Source: Ehretia macrophylla (lineage: Eukaryota > Streptophyta > Magnoliopsida > Boraginales > Ehretiaceae). From it: DNA of 64,000 nt. The translations under genes and the position numbers were made by a program. This document shows, in pieces, positions 1 to 12,436 of the stretch. The stretch is taken from positions 60,786,247-60,850,246 of the forward strand of contig CM075765.1 in NCBI GenBank assembly GCA_037974665.1, written 5' to 3'. The notes beneath the pieces were generated by a model, which was not told the DNA's origin, made no database searches, and saw only the letters and a program-made list of their open reading frames with translations. Numbering within the stretch: the stretch's first letter is position 1; each line of letters starts with the position of its first letter.

Positions 1-673
1 AACGCAAAATCTGTGAGAAAAATGCTTTGAAAATGCCTTTATCTTTCTCCTCCAAGGAGCCACGGTTTTGTGTGTGTTTTTGGTGGTGTTTTGCTTTGTT
101 TTTAATGTGTGTTGATCATATATTAAGCAAAGGTCAAATAAATAAAAGAAAGTCAAAGTGGAAACTAATTATTTTTAGTGTTTTCTTGACTTTAAATGCA
201 TTTTATTGATCACCAAAGTTCAAAACAATTATTCAACACCCAAGATAGCTCAAGTAAATTATTTTTAGGTGACAAGAAGTTTTACAATCAAACAATTTCA
301 TCCGAGTCGGCTTACAACTCGATTTTCGCAAAAGTCGGTGTAAAAACCCTAATAAATTCTTAAGCCGATTTTAAAACCGTTTTAATCAAACACAGGTCTA
401 TTAAAGTCCGTGGTCTAGGTCTAGAAGGGTTAAAAAGACCAGTTTCAAACTTTTAGCGGACGTGTTTCGAAAATACTATTCACTAAAAATCGACGATAAA
501 ATTTCTGATCCCGTTTTTGATAAAAATTTCATGAATGCACATTTAGCACGTATTAGGTGTATTGACATCAAAATTATAACATTCTAGGTCATATAGCACA
601 TAAATAGGTCAAATGCACGCAAAACGAGATAAAACACGTAAATCGAGTTAAAGTAGAAAAGTGGGGTTTCACA
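1..673 (-). repeat. Family B 3' LTR, partial
   Basis: This stretch repeats 11381-12053 almost base for base and ends on the plus strand in GGGGTTTCACA, the reverse of the LTR start. It is the first part of the 3' LTR on the minus strand; the rest lies to the left of the window. The match to the 5' LTR is close (only scattered differences by eye), which suggests a fairly recent insertion. Confidence 0.88.
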
Positions 674-2849
674 TTCTCCCCTCCTTAAAACAATTGCGTC
701 CGCGCAATTCTCGAACTGACAAACAGTTAAATCCTCAATCATTACACTTAACAATACTTCTCTTAGTTCCCATTTATCTCTTAGGATGACAACTAACCAA
801 AGACCTCAAAAGAACAATCGCTGTTGACTGCAAGTTGATGATCATAGTTCCAAGACAATCTTCAATTCATAATTCTCTCCTACCTCATATCATATTGCAG
901 ATGAAAGAAATTGCAACTCCAAGTCTTAGCATGACACCACTACTTATCAATCATCCCCTACTACACAAAAGAGTTCTATGAACACCCCGAGGGTTTAAAA
1001 ACTCATTCACGATAACATGAATGATTATTGATCAAGGAAATATTTCAAAAGTGACATTTGTCAGAATATGGCTCTTATGAAATTTACAAGGAAATACGAA
1101 TATGAAAAATCATATTTGAGCCAACAATCAAGTGAACAAGAGGTCAAACAGGTTAGAGAATCAAGAGATTAATAGTTTAATAAGGAAGCATGATAACTAA
1201 GATAAGAAATGTCTCAGCACCTATCAGTTAAATAAGTACAAAAAAAGGATGATGACAAGTCAAAACAGTGCTGAGTATGTTGAACAAAATTTCCTGAACA
1301 AGTAGATATTTCAATTCTTGATAATTGTTCAAGGAACCAACAAGTAAGTTGTACTTGAGGAGAAATGAAATTAAGAGATAAGAGATAATTAATTCAATAG
1401 AAAATATGAGTGTCAAGATAATGAGTATCTAAGGACGAAATAACCAAAGAAGTATAAATAAGAAAGGACAATGCTGAGTATATTAAATGATCAATTACAA
1501 ACAAAGTAATGGCAAGGATTTAATAATAAAACAATAGGATTAACAAGGATCAACAAGAATGACAATGATGTACTTAGGTAGGGAGTACATCAAGCAAGTG
1601 AAATTCGAATAAGTAAAATGGTATACCCACAGAGAGATTACTTTCAAATGAATAGTAATAGGATGAAATAAAATACTGAAACGAATGGCTGGAGATATAG
1701 AATGAAATGTAAAAGTCTCAAACCTTAACTCTAATAAGCGACATTGCTATAAGAAGCAAATATGAATGTTAAGAATAGAAGCAATGTCAAATGAGTATAG
1801 GATCCATTAGTCCAATAAGCAAAACTTTCAAGAAACAATTGATATGCTAGAAAAGTGTAACTCTCTCTCAAATAAGTGAGAATAGAGTCAAAGATAATAA
1901 TAAGACCGATAGAATTATGAAGTACAAGAAGGGTGTCCCACTTACACACTTAAACACCAACAAGTCAAATCCTACAATCTATCTTCCTCCAAAACAAGAC
2001 ACTAAGGAGATCTAGAGAATCTAAGGAGTCATAACAATCACAAAACAAGATAAATCACTCCAAAATTTTACATTCCGTACCAGGCCAATCACTAAACAAG
2101 ATAAATCACCGATTACCCAACATGATTCACTAATGAAGACTCCAAAATTTGATAATACAATACAGATTCATATTAACCCATTATAACACAAGAGAATCCC
2201 CAATCAACAATTTAGAAAGTCACACCACCTAGAACTCAAAAGCTTGATGTAGGCAAGTAAATGTTCAGCAATCGAAATGCATTCTTATTTCCTTAAATAA
2301 TTCTATCTCCCAACAATTACATCTTCGAATAAAGTAACTTTAGTCAGGAATCACTCCAATTGTCTCCAAGGTTTAAAGATCAAAACTCCAAAATATCCAT
2401 TAATAATATAGCAATCCCAAATAGTAGAAATATTCACATGTTATGCCACACTTCATTCCATTCACAAATATACATCACTAATTCCTCAAATAAATTCATT
2501 CTAAAATAACCTCAAGAAAGTATAATCTGAGTTGAGACTCCAAAAGTGTCTAATCACAACCTCACAGAAACCTCAACTTATGATTCATCTCCAAGTAATA
2601 ATAAGTTAAACATGGCAACAAAAGTAATTATAATCATCAAGATACATTGCTATTTTCCTCGAACAACTTCATTCTCGCTAAAGGAACATCAAGATCAATC
2701 CACTAAGCCGAAACTAAAATCCATAAACATAACAATTAAAATCTCACTGATAAACTACTAGAATAATAATAATTCAAAATCATGGCCTATCTCTATTTCT
2801 GAAAGCTCTTATAATCACCCTAGACATTAAAAGGTCACTCATGAGTTAA

Positions 2850-3400
2850 AACATGTATGCAACTATATCATATGAAAGACAAGTATAACGTAATGCACAA
2901 TTATCATACAATGCAACATTATCACATAACACACAATTCAACATATAAGAAGTCAACATCACATAAACAGGTTATATCACAGAAGTAAGTTATAAACAAT
3001 TAAAGTCACATAAGCAACAAACTTCACATAAGACAAGTTGATCACGTAACTCACATTGGTCACTTAAAGTACATTGAGCACCTAAAACACGTTGTTTCAC
3101 ATAAGCTAGTTATAAACAATTAAAAGCACATAAACAACTAACTTCACACAAGGCACAAAATCACATAAAACACAATTGTCACATAATACACATTAATCAC
3201 ATAATGCACATTAATTACAACACATTGAGTACGTATAGCACGTTATCACATAAAACATATTGACCACATTAGTTCACTTAACACACAAGGCATATTGGTC
3301 ATACAGAAAGTTAGACACATAAGTAAATTAATCACATAAACATATTAACATATGTTTCACTTTTCTTTCACTTAATACATACTTGCATGCTTAGACCACT
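2850..3400 (-). repeat. Degenerate short tandem repeats
   Basis: On the plus strand the words CACATAA, ACACATT and GATCACATAA recur every 15 to 30 bases; on the minus strand this reads as repeats of TTATGTGAT and AATGTG. Units vary in length and sequence. The same array is present in the plus-strand copies of family B at about 31900-32420 and 37330-37830, so it belongs to the element. Confidence 0.7.
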
Positions 3401-3439
3401 ACCCACATTCCGAGGATACCCCGGCTGACAGCTAATAAA

Positions 3440-3451
3440 GCTCTTATACCA
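3440..3451 (-). promoter_or_regulatory. Primer-binding site, initiator tRNA-Met type
   Basis: On the minus strand this 12-mer follows the LTR end by six bases and closely matches TGGTATCAGAGC, the complement of the 3' end of plant initiator tRNA-Met used by many plant LTR retrotransposons. Position and sequence set the boundary between 5' LTR and internal region. Confidence 0.8.
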
Positions 3452-4015
3452 CTTAAATGTCACGCCCCAACTTGACCCCTCTTACAATCAGTCAGGACAC
3501 AACGAAATTTCGGCAGTATAACGACAGTAACATGAACATCAGGGCTCTAAACCAACCCTTAATAACAACATACATCAAACTCCACAAATCACCAACCAAC
3601 TCCACAATCAAATTAACAACATACAACGCAACCATTTCATACATTAAACATTCTTTCATCAACTCATTCATAGTTATGCGCCTCCGTTCCAACATAATAC
3701 ATTAACCCTTAATATACAATACAAAAACATATTGAGCCAATCTAGCAACCTAATCATAAACAAAAGAGAAGCTACTAAGACAACATCAACTAATTCATTA
3801 ACTTATCAACATCTTATACATTATAAACTATAAAGCAGATAAAAGTCTACTAAGTTAATTTACAAGATAATAAAACATGTACGACATCATGGATAAGACT
3901 CTGGAACATAGGACTCATCCACGTAAGACACGTTTTCCACATTCTCCTCTTCAGGAGGCACGTACCCGTAATTCTGTAAAAGTACACCTGTATGCATGCA
4001 ATAATAGAGAGTGAG

Positions 4016-4023
4016 CTTATATA
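4016..4023 (-). promoter_or_regulatory. TATA-like box in family B LTR
   Basis: On the minus strand this reads TATATAAG, inside the conserved block CCTCACTGGG...GCTCACTCTC. The same octamer sits at the same place in the three plus-strand LTRs (31334-31341, 36745-36752, 49570-49577). A TATA box for LTR transcription is a reasonable inference; transcription start was not shown. Confidence 0.5.
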
Positions 4024-4394
4024 AATAAGCCCAGTGAGAATTCGATCGATCTCGAGCAAGGTCTACTAAATTCCTTGGAATAATCCTTTGAGTCAGTAAA
4101 TACACAATAACATCAATAATACTATCATCACATAACTATATGACCATTCAATAAAGGATACTCTCTCTAGTTGGTGTAGCTCCAAACGCCATCATGATCT
4201 CAACTATTCTTCTTATAACTCCCCCTCACGCACCCAGGGTACCCTCAATAACCTCTCCCTCCATGACACCTCCGTCATGCGAGCTGGAGGCAGTCTCTGA
4301 TAGTCATGCCGTTATCAACCCGACAGCCCGATGCTGCCCGAGAGGTGGCACACACATACCAGAGACTCAGCAATAAATATAAACATCAATCATC

Positions 4395-4506
4395 AATATT
4401 CCGAGAGATCAGCAACGAAAGTGCCCGATTCCCGTACTCAATAATCAATCAATATTCTGAGAGATCAACAACGAAAGTGCCCGATTCCCATACTCAATAA
4501 TCAATC
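4395..4506 (-). repeat. 56-bp tandem duplication in family B LTR
   Basis: Two consecutive copies of a unit starting AATATTC(C/T)GAGAGATCA (4395-4450 and 4451-4506) differ at only a few bases. The plus-strand LTRs show a related, more diverged duplication built around TGATTATTG and GGGAGATAG (about 30840-30960, 36248-36370, 49084-49205). It lies upstream of the CCTCACTG/TATA block, where duplicated enhancer-like units are common in LTRs; function is not shown. Confidence 0.7.
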
Positions 4507-4831
4507 AATAATCATCAATCATCATATTATCATCATCAATAATCATATCAATAATCAATTTAACAACAATTAACTAAGTTAGATGACAAAGTAGGCCATC
4601 CAACCGGACATGCATTAAACACACAATCAAACCCTAGTTTACCCATCAACAACTCACAATTCAATCACTCAAACCACACCCGATCAACTAAGGCTCAATT
4701 CAATAATTTAAAGAAGGATAACCTAAACTTCAAATAATCATATCTTACATTCTACTAATCCAAACAACCCCAAATCAGTTTCAAACACTCACCCATTCAA
4801 CCAACTACATTAGCCCTCTCGGAAATCCACC

Positions 4832-4836
4832 ATAAC
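4832..4836. repeat. Target-site duplication ATAAC of family C element
   Basis: ATAAC directly precedes the element at 4837 and directly follows it at 10912-10916. A perfect 5-bp match defines both element ends. Confidence 0.9.
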
Positions 4837-7330
4837 TGTAACACCCCGATCCCTCACGAGACCGGAGGATCTAATAACCATGCTATTCTCAACCCAATAC
4901 CAAACCCGGTCACAAAATTTTAGGAGAAAAACGGACAGATTTTCCCCTGTACTATGGATATTCTGAAAACCTGTAAATTCTCAAATAAGGTAACTACAAG
5001 GTAAACAAACTTTTCATAGCTAAATATTTAAAGATTCACGGCCATCCGAGCCTTGAAGCAAACAATAGTTCCCAAAACCACACAAGCGTGCAAGTAACTT
5101 GTTTATAATATAGTCTAATAACCATGCCATTCTAGGATAACATTAAAACTTACTAAGAGATAAAACATTCTACACTAAGCCATTCACTCCCAAGCATGCA
5201 AAGCAACTAGAAATAGAAATATAAGTTATTACAAAGCCATAGAATTACCACTGCTACTACATTATCAGACTTCCAGCTTACATATTACTCAAATACATAC
5301 ATGAGCTTTAAGGCCCCAAAATAGATTATACATAGGACAACAAATTCTTCACATAACAACCAGAAAGCACATCCACCTCAGACAAATATCACACAGCAGC
5401 TAAGGAAACTCCACCACCTGTGCCACCTGAAACATGTTAACGAAGTATGAGCACCCACTGTTGCCCAGTGAGGGATATAGTCCCGGGGCGTGCAATGCAA
5501 CAGATAATACAGTTATACAACAATATCACTTAGACAATTTAAGAAGCAATGATAACATAAGTAACCACACATTTAAAAGGATACATTTCACACAATCCCC
5601 TATACACCAATCTTCACTGGTCTTAAATCACGATCCACGAACCACGAGCACGATCACGATAAGCCGGCATAACCCCAATCACTCCAGTGGGTGTACTCCG
5701 GATGTACCCCGAATCCTACGACCCAACATCCCCTGGCAATCTCTGGACTAGGCGAATGAGGGAATAGGGCACGGAGTTTGAATATCCACCGGCAAGCCCT
5801 CTGCCGCCCAGCCGATATTCAACACATCCGCCCCTGACACTATGGTTGCGCAACCACTATGCAATGCACTTAACAATGGCAAGTTAATAGCAATAATATA
5901 AGCATTAACACATAGGAGGATCAACAAAGTAGGTTGACCTCGATGCAATTAGAATAGAACAATTATATAAGCAAATATGCAATTTTACAAGGAGACATAT
6001 GCAAGTTAAGTATAGAATCACACCAAAAGCTTCAAAACAACTTGACACCACATATAACCACTTAAGGAGTCATGCCATGGGTTCAGAAGCGTGAGACAAC
6101 CGAAATTTTCCCTGACCCCCTTTGTTTTTCAAACTATTTCTCTTCCAAACCAAGGTTAATGATTCCATTTTCAAAGGAAACTCTCCCAACCCTCTAACTA
6201 ACCCTCAAGGTACCTTCTCAACCCTTTAACTCATTCAAATGCATGCGATTACGCTGAAAGCCCCAATTTCCCTCTTATGGCTTTAAACTACACCTACATT
6301 GTCCGGGCTTCAAACAAGGGATATCAAGGATTCTATAGCACCTAGGTAACTTAAGGATACTATAATTGAAGCCCGAATTTACCCGGATTCGCATTACCCT
6401 CGAAAGCCCCAAATTAAAGTCGACTATTTTACATTTTTAGTGATTTAAGGACAATGCAAGTGCACGGGGCTATTAGGTTACCTTCACTAGCACCTAAGAC
6501 ATCTATTAGAAGCATTGGGTCGAGCTAATTCGAGCAATTACGCAAAACCCTAGGAAAACGTCACTATTCACCCTAAAAATCAAACTAACGATTCTAACCG
6601 TTTAAATTGCGAAACGAAGGCTCAAATATGTTCTCTAGCATTCATATACATGGTATAATAGCATAGATAACAAATACAATGGCATTTGATCACATTTTCA
6701 ACAAATCAAGAAATTGACAACTATTTAGAAATGCAAAAACAAGCCGTGAAATCTCTCACCAATACGGGTAGGAGCACCTAGGAAGCTTGCAAACACCCTA
6801 CACTAGTTGCTCAAGGCTTGGCTTGGCTTGAATTGGAGAGTTGATGAAGAAAATTTTCCTCCCAAGTGCAAGAAGGGCTGTCGGGTTTCTGCCTGTTTTT
6901 TCAGTTTTTATTTTTTTTTTCTTTTGCATTTTATGAGCTTTAGTTGATATTTAAGGTGCATGGTTGGGTGGGGTCAAGTTTGGGTGTTTAAGTGGTCAAT
7001 TATAATGCGCATAGTAAGCTTAAAACAAGCCTAGAGTGAAACATGTGAGCTAGCTAATTAAATCTCTAAGTTAGTTACGTAACACTATTCATTAAACTAC
7101 AAAAATCATTTTCTAAATGAGCTCTCCTATCGCCTCTAGCTCAATTGCACATTTTTCCCACTACTTTAACAATTAATATGATTTAATAAAAATGTTAATT
7201 CACTAATAGAATGCAGTTTAAAAATGGGATGAATAGTGACTACATAAGATGGTTAACAAAGCACAGAAGGAAATATGCAAATAATGAATGCAACAGTAAG
7301 TCAATGTATGGCTAATTCTCGGGCGTCACA
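4837..7330 (-). repeat. Family C 3' LTR
   Basis: Near-identical to 8420-10911. It contains the complement of the CCTCACTGGG block (about 5451-5475) and a GC-rich block around 5640-5900 with GGGTCGTAGGATT and CCGGAGTAC on the minus strand, which is shared with family A LTRs. A short frame here (5748-5948, minus) recurs identically at 9330-9530 only because the LTR is duplicated. Confidence 0.9.
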
Positions 7331-8419
7331 TCCTCTCCCACTTAAACAAATTGCATCCACGCAATTCTTCTTCACAAGAGAACTCTGCATCAACTGGAAA
7401 CCAACTCCGATTATTCGTCATCAGTTGCTAAGCAAGAATACCATACACGAATTCTCGTGGGGAAGCTCATTAAGAAATCCCAGTTGTATTGTCTGCGAAC
7501 CTCACGTAATAAGGCCAAATAAAGTCTCCAATAGAGATGCTACTTCGAAATCCAAATAAGAATCCCGCTGGCACGAATACCATAGAAGAATAAAATCCCA
7601 ACTAAGAGCGGAGAGAAAATACCAATAAAAGTTCCGAGCAGGAGTATTGTAAATAATACCAGATAATAAGGCTAAAAAGAATCCCATATACCAATTCTTC
7701 TGAGAGATGCCGACAAAAGAATACCAAATGAATAGCTGATAAGAAAATACCAAGAATATGCTCCAGAGGACTGTCATATAGAAACCCCAAAAGAAGCTAC
7801 TCATTTATGACCGCTAAGCACTGAAAAAGGCCTTAGAAGAATCCCAATAACTGAGCTCCAACTATATCCACCAATTCCCAAATAAAGGCTGATTAATTGC
7901 CTCTCATTTCTGCTAATCAACATAATTTGGAAGGCCTGCCACTAATCACCTCTCTTCAGGGGAGGAAGGAGTTTTTCTTACCATTCGACGGGTTATGTAT
8001 GCATGCCAAACAATTGCATATGTATAATCATTCTTTAAACTATTACGCAAACATGTTAATAAAAGAGTTTGTGAAACAGTGTAATCATCAAAGTCATTCA
8101 AGCACGATAATCAAGTCAAGCATAACACAACTCAATCAAAGACATTCAAATACACACATTACAAGCAATAGTTCAAGCAATTAATAATTCACGAAGTCAA
8201 TTTGATGCATAACTAGCCACTTTACTTCACTTAGCACACATTTAGCACGTAACACATAATTATATCACATAGGTGCACACATTCAATACAAGACACACAA
8301 TCAAACATGCAGGCATACACTTTCAAGACACACGCTTAACAAGCACACACGCAAGGGTTACTACCCGACAGGCCGAAGACCCTGTCCCGGCTTAGAGCTA
8401 ACTAAGCTCTGATACCACC
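7331..8419 (-). repeat. Family C internal region, non-coding
   Basis: On the minus strand it runs from the primer site, through a degenerate repeat zone (about 8370-8000), to a T-rich zone with recurring TATTCTTTTGG-like words (about 7880-7500), and ends in a conserved pre-polypurine stretch (about 7365-7331). The segment around 7780-7900 matches family A internal DNA (for example 25680-25760), which shows that A and C are related. No protein domain is recognisable. Confidence 0.8.
8406..8417 (-). promoter_or_regulatory. Primer-binding site, initiator tRNA-Met type
   Basis: The minus strand reads TGGTATCAGAGC exactly, two bases after the end of the 5' LTR. Downstream on the minus strand follows a leader with AAGCCGGGACAGGGT that is shared with family A. 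Confidence 0.9.
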
Positions 8420-10911
8420 TGTAACGCCCCGATCCCTCACGAGACCGGAGGCTCTAATAACCATGCTATTCTCAACCCAATACCAAACCCGGTCACAAAA
8501 TTTTAGGGGAAAAACGGACAGAGTTTCCCCTGTACTATGGACATTCTGAAAACCTGTAAATTCTCAAATAAGGTAACTACAAGGTAAACAAACTTTTCAT
8601 GTCTAAATATTTAAAGATTCACGGCCATCCGAGCCTTAAAGCAAACAACAGTTCCAAAACCACACAAGCATGCAAGTACCTTGTTTATAATATAGTCTAA
8701 TAACCATGCCATTCTAGGATAACATTAAAACATACTTAGAGATAAAACGTTCTACACTAAGCCATTCACTCCCAAGCATGCAAAGCAACTAGAAATAAAA
8801 ATATAAGTTATTACAAAGCCATAAAATTACCAATGCTACTACATTATCAGACTTCCAGCTTACATATTACTCAAATACATACATGAGCTTTAAGGCCCCA
8901 AAATAGATTATACATAGGACAACAAATTCTTCACATAGCAACCAGAAAGCACATCCACCTCAGACAAATATCACATAGCAGCTAAGGCAACTCAACCAAC
9001 TGTGCCACCTGAAACATGTTAGCGAGGTATGAGCAACCACTGTTGCCCAGTGAGGGATATAGTCCCGGGGCGTGCAATGCAACAGATAATACAGTTATAC
9101 CATAATATCACTTAGACAATTTAAGAAGCAATGATAACATAAGTAACCACACATTTAAAAGGATACATTTCACACAATCCCCTATACACCAATCTTCACA
9201 GGTCTTCAATCACGATCCACGAACCACTAGCACGATCACGATAAGCCGGCATAATCCCAATCACTCCAGTGGGTGTACTCCGGATGTACCCCGAATCCTA
9301 CGACCCAACATCCCCTGGCAATCTCCGGACTAGGCGAATGAGGGAATAGGGCACGGAGTTTGAATATCCACCGGCAAGCCCTCTGCCGCCCAGCCGATAT
9401 TCAACACATCCGCCCCTGACACTATGGTTGCGCAACCACTATGCAATGCACTTAACAATGGCAAGTTAATAGCAATAATATAAGCATTAACACATAGGAG
9501 GATCAACAAAGTAGGTTGACCTCGATGCAATTAGGATAGAACTATTATATAAGCAAATATGCAATTTTACAAGGAGACATATGCAAGTTAAGTATAGAAT
9601 CACACCAAAAGCTTCAAAACAACTTGAAACCACATGTAAACACTTAAGGAGTCATGCCATGGGTTTAGAAGTGTGAGACAACCGAAATTGTACCTAAACC
9701 CCTTTGTTTTTCAAACTATTTCTCTTCCAAACCAAGGTTATTGATTCCATTTTCAAATGAAACTCTCCCAACCCTCTAACTAACCCTCAAGGTACCCTCT
9801 CAACCCTCTAACTCATTCAAATGTACGCGATTACCCTGAAAGCCCCAATTTCCCTCTTATGGCTTTAAACTACACCTACATTGTCCGGGCTTCAAACAAG
9901 GGATATCAAGGCTTCTAAGCACCTAGGTAACTTAAGGATACTAGAATTGAAGCCCGAATTTACCCGGATTCGCATTACCCTCGAAAGCCCCAAATTAAAG
10001 TCGACTATTTTACATTTTTAGCGATTTAAAGACAATGCAAGTGCACGGGGCTATTAGGTTACCTTCACTAGCACCTAAGACATCTATTAGAAGCATTGGA
10101 TCGAGCTAATTCGAGCAATTACGCAAAACCCTTGAAAAACATCACTATTCACCATAAAAATCAAACTAACGATTCTAACCGTTTAAATTGCGAAACGATG
10201 GCTCAAATATGTTCTCTAGCATTCATATACATGGTATAATAGCATAGATAACAAATACAATGGCATTGGATCACATTTTCAACAAATCAAGAAATTGACA
10301 ACTATTTAGAAATGCAAAAACAAGCCGTGAAATCCATCACCAATACGCGGAGGAGCACCTAGGAAGCTTGCAAACACCCTACACTAGTTGCTCAAGGCTT
10401 GGCTTGGCTTGAATTGGAGAGTTGATGAAGAAAATTTTTCTCCCAAGTGCAAGAAGGGCTGTCGGGTTTCTGCCTATTTTTTCAGCTTTTATTTTTTTTT
10501 TCTTTTGCATTTTATGAGCTTTAGTTGATATTTAAGGTGCATGGTTGGGTGGGGTCAAGTTTGGGTGTTTAAGTGGTCAATTATAATGCGCGTAGTAAGC
10601 TTAAAACGAGCCTAGAGTGAAACATGTGAGATAGCTAATTAAATCTCTAAGTTAGTTTCGTAATACTATTCATTGAACTATGAAAATCATTTTCTAAACG
10701 AGCGCTCCTATCGCTTCTAGTTCAATTGCACATTTTTTCCATTACTTTTACAATTAATATGATTTAATAAAAATTCTAATTAACTAATAGAATGAAGTTT
10801 AAAAATGGGATGAATAGTGACTACATAAGATGGTTAACAAAGCACAGAAGGAAATACGCAAATAATGAATGCAACAGTAAGTCAATGTATGGCTAATTCT
10901 CGGGCGTCACA
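8420..10911 (-). repeat. Family C 5' LTR
   Basis: Partner of 4837-7330, with the same ends and internal blocks (CCTCACTGGG complement at about 9040-9060). It ends at 10911 directly before the ATAAC duplication. Confidence 0.9.
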
Positions 10912-12053
10912 ATAACACCTCCAAATCATGCCCGATAACCCTAAAACCCTAGGATATCTTGGCTGGATTTTCCGGACTTTCCCACGAGCAATGTAATCAA
11001 AAATTCGGCATTACAACAGCGCTAACACGTAATTATCAAGTATTTAGAAATCGACGGCAATCGATTTCGATCATCACAACTCAATTAATTCAACATTGAA
11101 CAATTTAATCAAAATTTAATACCCGAAAAAAAAATTTATGCTACATCCGACAAAAACTCGTAGTATTACCACTAAACGATCCCTAGCATGCAAGGAGCAA
11201 TAATCTAACATCATATTACAATTCTAACGGTTCAATCTTCATTTATACGCAAAAATGCAAAAGACAATTTTTGAGATCTAGAATTTTTCTCTCACCTTTG
11301 ATGTGTTTTGATGCAAGAAATGTGTAGAATGGATGCCAAACAATCAATTTCAAGCTTTGAATCACTCAATTCGGCTTTGAAACGCAAAATCTGTGAGAAA
11401 AATGCTTTGAAAATGCCTTTATCTTTCTCCTCCAAGGAGCCACGGTTTTGTGTGTGTTTTTGGTGGTGTTTTGCTTTGTTTTTAATGTGTGTTGATCATA
11501 TATTAAGCAAATGTCAAATCAATAAAAGAAAGTCAAAGTGGAAACTAATTATTTTTAGTGTTTTCTTGACTTTAAATGCATTTTATTGATCACCAAAGTT
11601 CAAAACAATTATTCAACACCCAAGATAGCTCAAGTAAATTATTTTTAGGTGACAAGAAGTTTTACAATCAAACAATTTCACCCGAGTCGGCTTAAAACTC
11701 GATTTTCGCAAAAGTCGGTGTAAAAACCCTAATAAATTCTTAAGCCGATTTTAAAACCGTTTTAATCAAACACAGGTCTATTAAAGTCCGTGGTCTAGGT
11801 CTAGAAGGGTTAAAAAGACCAGTTTCAAAATTTTAGCGGACGTGTTTCGAAAATACTATTCACTAAAAATCGACGATAAAATTTTTGATCCCGTTTTTGA
11901 TGAAAATTTCATGAATGCACATTTAGCACGTATTAGGAGTATTGACATCAAAATTATAACATTCAAGGTCATATACCATATAAATAGGTCAAATGCACCC
12001 AAAACGAGATAAAACACGTAAATCGAGTTAAAGCAGAAAAGTAGGATTTCACA
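10912..12053 (-). repeat. Family B 5' LTR, promoter-proximal part
   Basis: First half of the minus-strand family B LTR, starting TGTGAAATCC at 12053. Bases 11381-12053 match 1-673. It joins 3458-4836 once the family C element and one ATAAC copy are removed. A frame at 11308-11589 is LTR sequence, not a gene. Confidence 0.87.
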
Positions 12054-12056
12054 GGT

Positions 12057-12245
12057 TTTGTTGAAACAAACGATGTTTCTGCATCGGTGGAGTCGGCCTT
12101 TGGGAATGAGCAACCTTTTGTGGAGATAACAATCCCTGCTAGCGACCATGTGGTTAAGGTTGTAGGTTTAGGTTTGATAGTTGTTTTCTTTCTAGCGATC
12201 GGTATAGTTCCTAACGTTTCATATGAAATTAATGTACAGTTATAG
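12057..12245 (+). pseudogene. Truncated open frame with one membrane segment
   Basis: An open frame of 62 codons with a stop at 12243-12245. Its 5' side is cut off by the family B element that ends at 12053, so the start is missing. An acidic and polar front (with EQPFVEITIPASDH) is followed by a hydrophobic run VVGLGLIVVFFLAIGIVP, a likely single membrane helix, and a short tail. It lies about 190 bases before the reverse-transcriptase remnant on the same strand. I do not recognise the family. It could be a mitochondrial plasmid or unassigned mitochondrial ORF product. Confidence 0.4.
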
Positions 12246-12436
12246 GATGATTATGATTAGAGTAAGCACACATTATAAGAGTAGTCTAGTTTCTATTCAT
12301 AGTTCATCTTTTATGTTTCTTCCTTACCATACCATTCTTAATACTAGATATTATAGTACAGTAGAATGTTCACTTGTGCAGCTGTCTGCTGATATTGACT
12401 TATCTATAAAGATTTGACGGAGAATCTTAATTTAGT

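Larger units (their letters stand above)
674..3457 (-). repeat. Family B internal region, non-coding
   Basis: About 2.8 kb between the two LTRs. The minus-strand 3' end carries a purine-rich tract (complement of 674-685) directly before the LTR, preceded by a conserved stretch whose complement lies at about 686-715. The minus-strand 5' end carries the primer-binding site. Between them there is AT-rich sequence with many short imperfect repeats and no frame that resembles gag, protease, reverse transcriptase or integrase. The same region appears on the plus strand at 31830-34621 and 37250-47484. Confidence 0.8.
3458..4836 (-). repeat. Family B 5' LTR, promoter-distal part
   Basis: This is the second half of the minus-strand 5' LTR, ending (on the minus strand) GGGGCGTGACA at 3458. 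It holds the GC-rich mid-LTR block (about 4195-4370), a CCTCACTG/TATA block (about 4000-4040) and a 56-bp tandem duplication. It is separated from the first half (10912-12053) by the family C insertion; the bases ATAAC at the junction are duplicated at 10912-10916. Confidence 0.85.
4837..10911 (-). mobile_element. Family C non-coding LTR retrotransposon, complete structure
   Basis: Two LTRs of about 2.49 kb (4837-7330 and 8420-10911) enclose a short internal region of about 1.1 kb. On the minus strand the LTR begins TGTGACGCCC and ends GGGATCGGGGTGTTACA. A primer-binding site (8406-8417) and a purine tract (complement of 7331-7340) are in place, with perfect ATAAC duplications outside. No gag or pol is seen, so it must have been moved by another element's proteins. 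In the first 150 bases the LTRs differ at about five positions, so the insertion is moderately young. It lies inside the LTR of the minus-strand family B element and is therefore younger than that. Confidence 0.92.
1..12053 (-). mobile_element. Family B non-coding LTR retrotransposon, minus strand, cut by window edge
   Basis: Read on the minus strand the order is 5' LTR (12053 down to 3458, split by another element), primer-binding site, internal region (3457-674) and the beginning of the 3' LTR (673 to beyond base 1). The LTR begins TGTGAAA and ends GGGGCGTGACA. The same family occurs three more times on the plus strand after 22458. No gag or pol domain is visible in the internal region, so this is a fossil or non-autonomous LARD-type element. 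Its right flank is mitochondrial-type DNA starting at 12054; the left flank lies outside the window, so the target duplication (predicted GGTTT) cannot be confirmed. Ty3/gypsy affiliation is inferred from the long LTR and the tRNA-Met primer site only. Confidence 0.85.

Noticed and set aside
5748-5948. 66-codon minus-strand frame found identically at 9330-9530
   Set aside because: Both copies are the same stretch of the two family C LTRs; no protein family is recognised.
11308-11589. 93-codon frame, partly repeated at 27-209
   Set aside because: It is family B LTR sequence; the repetition is LTR duplication, not a gene pair.
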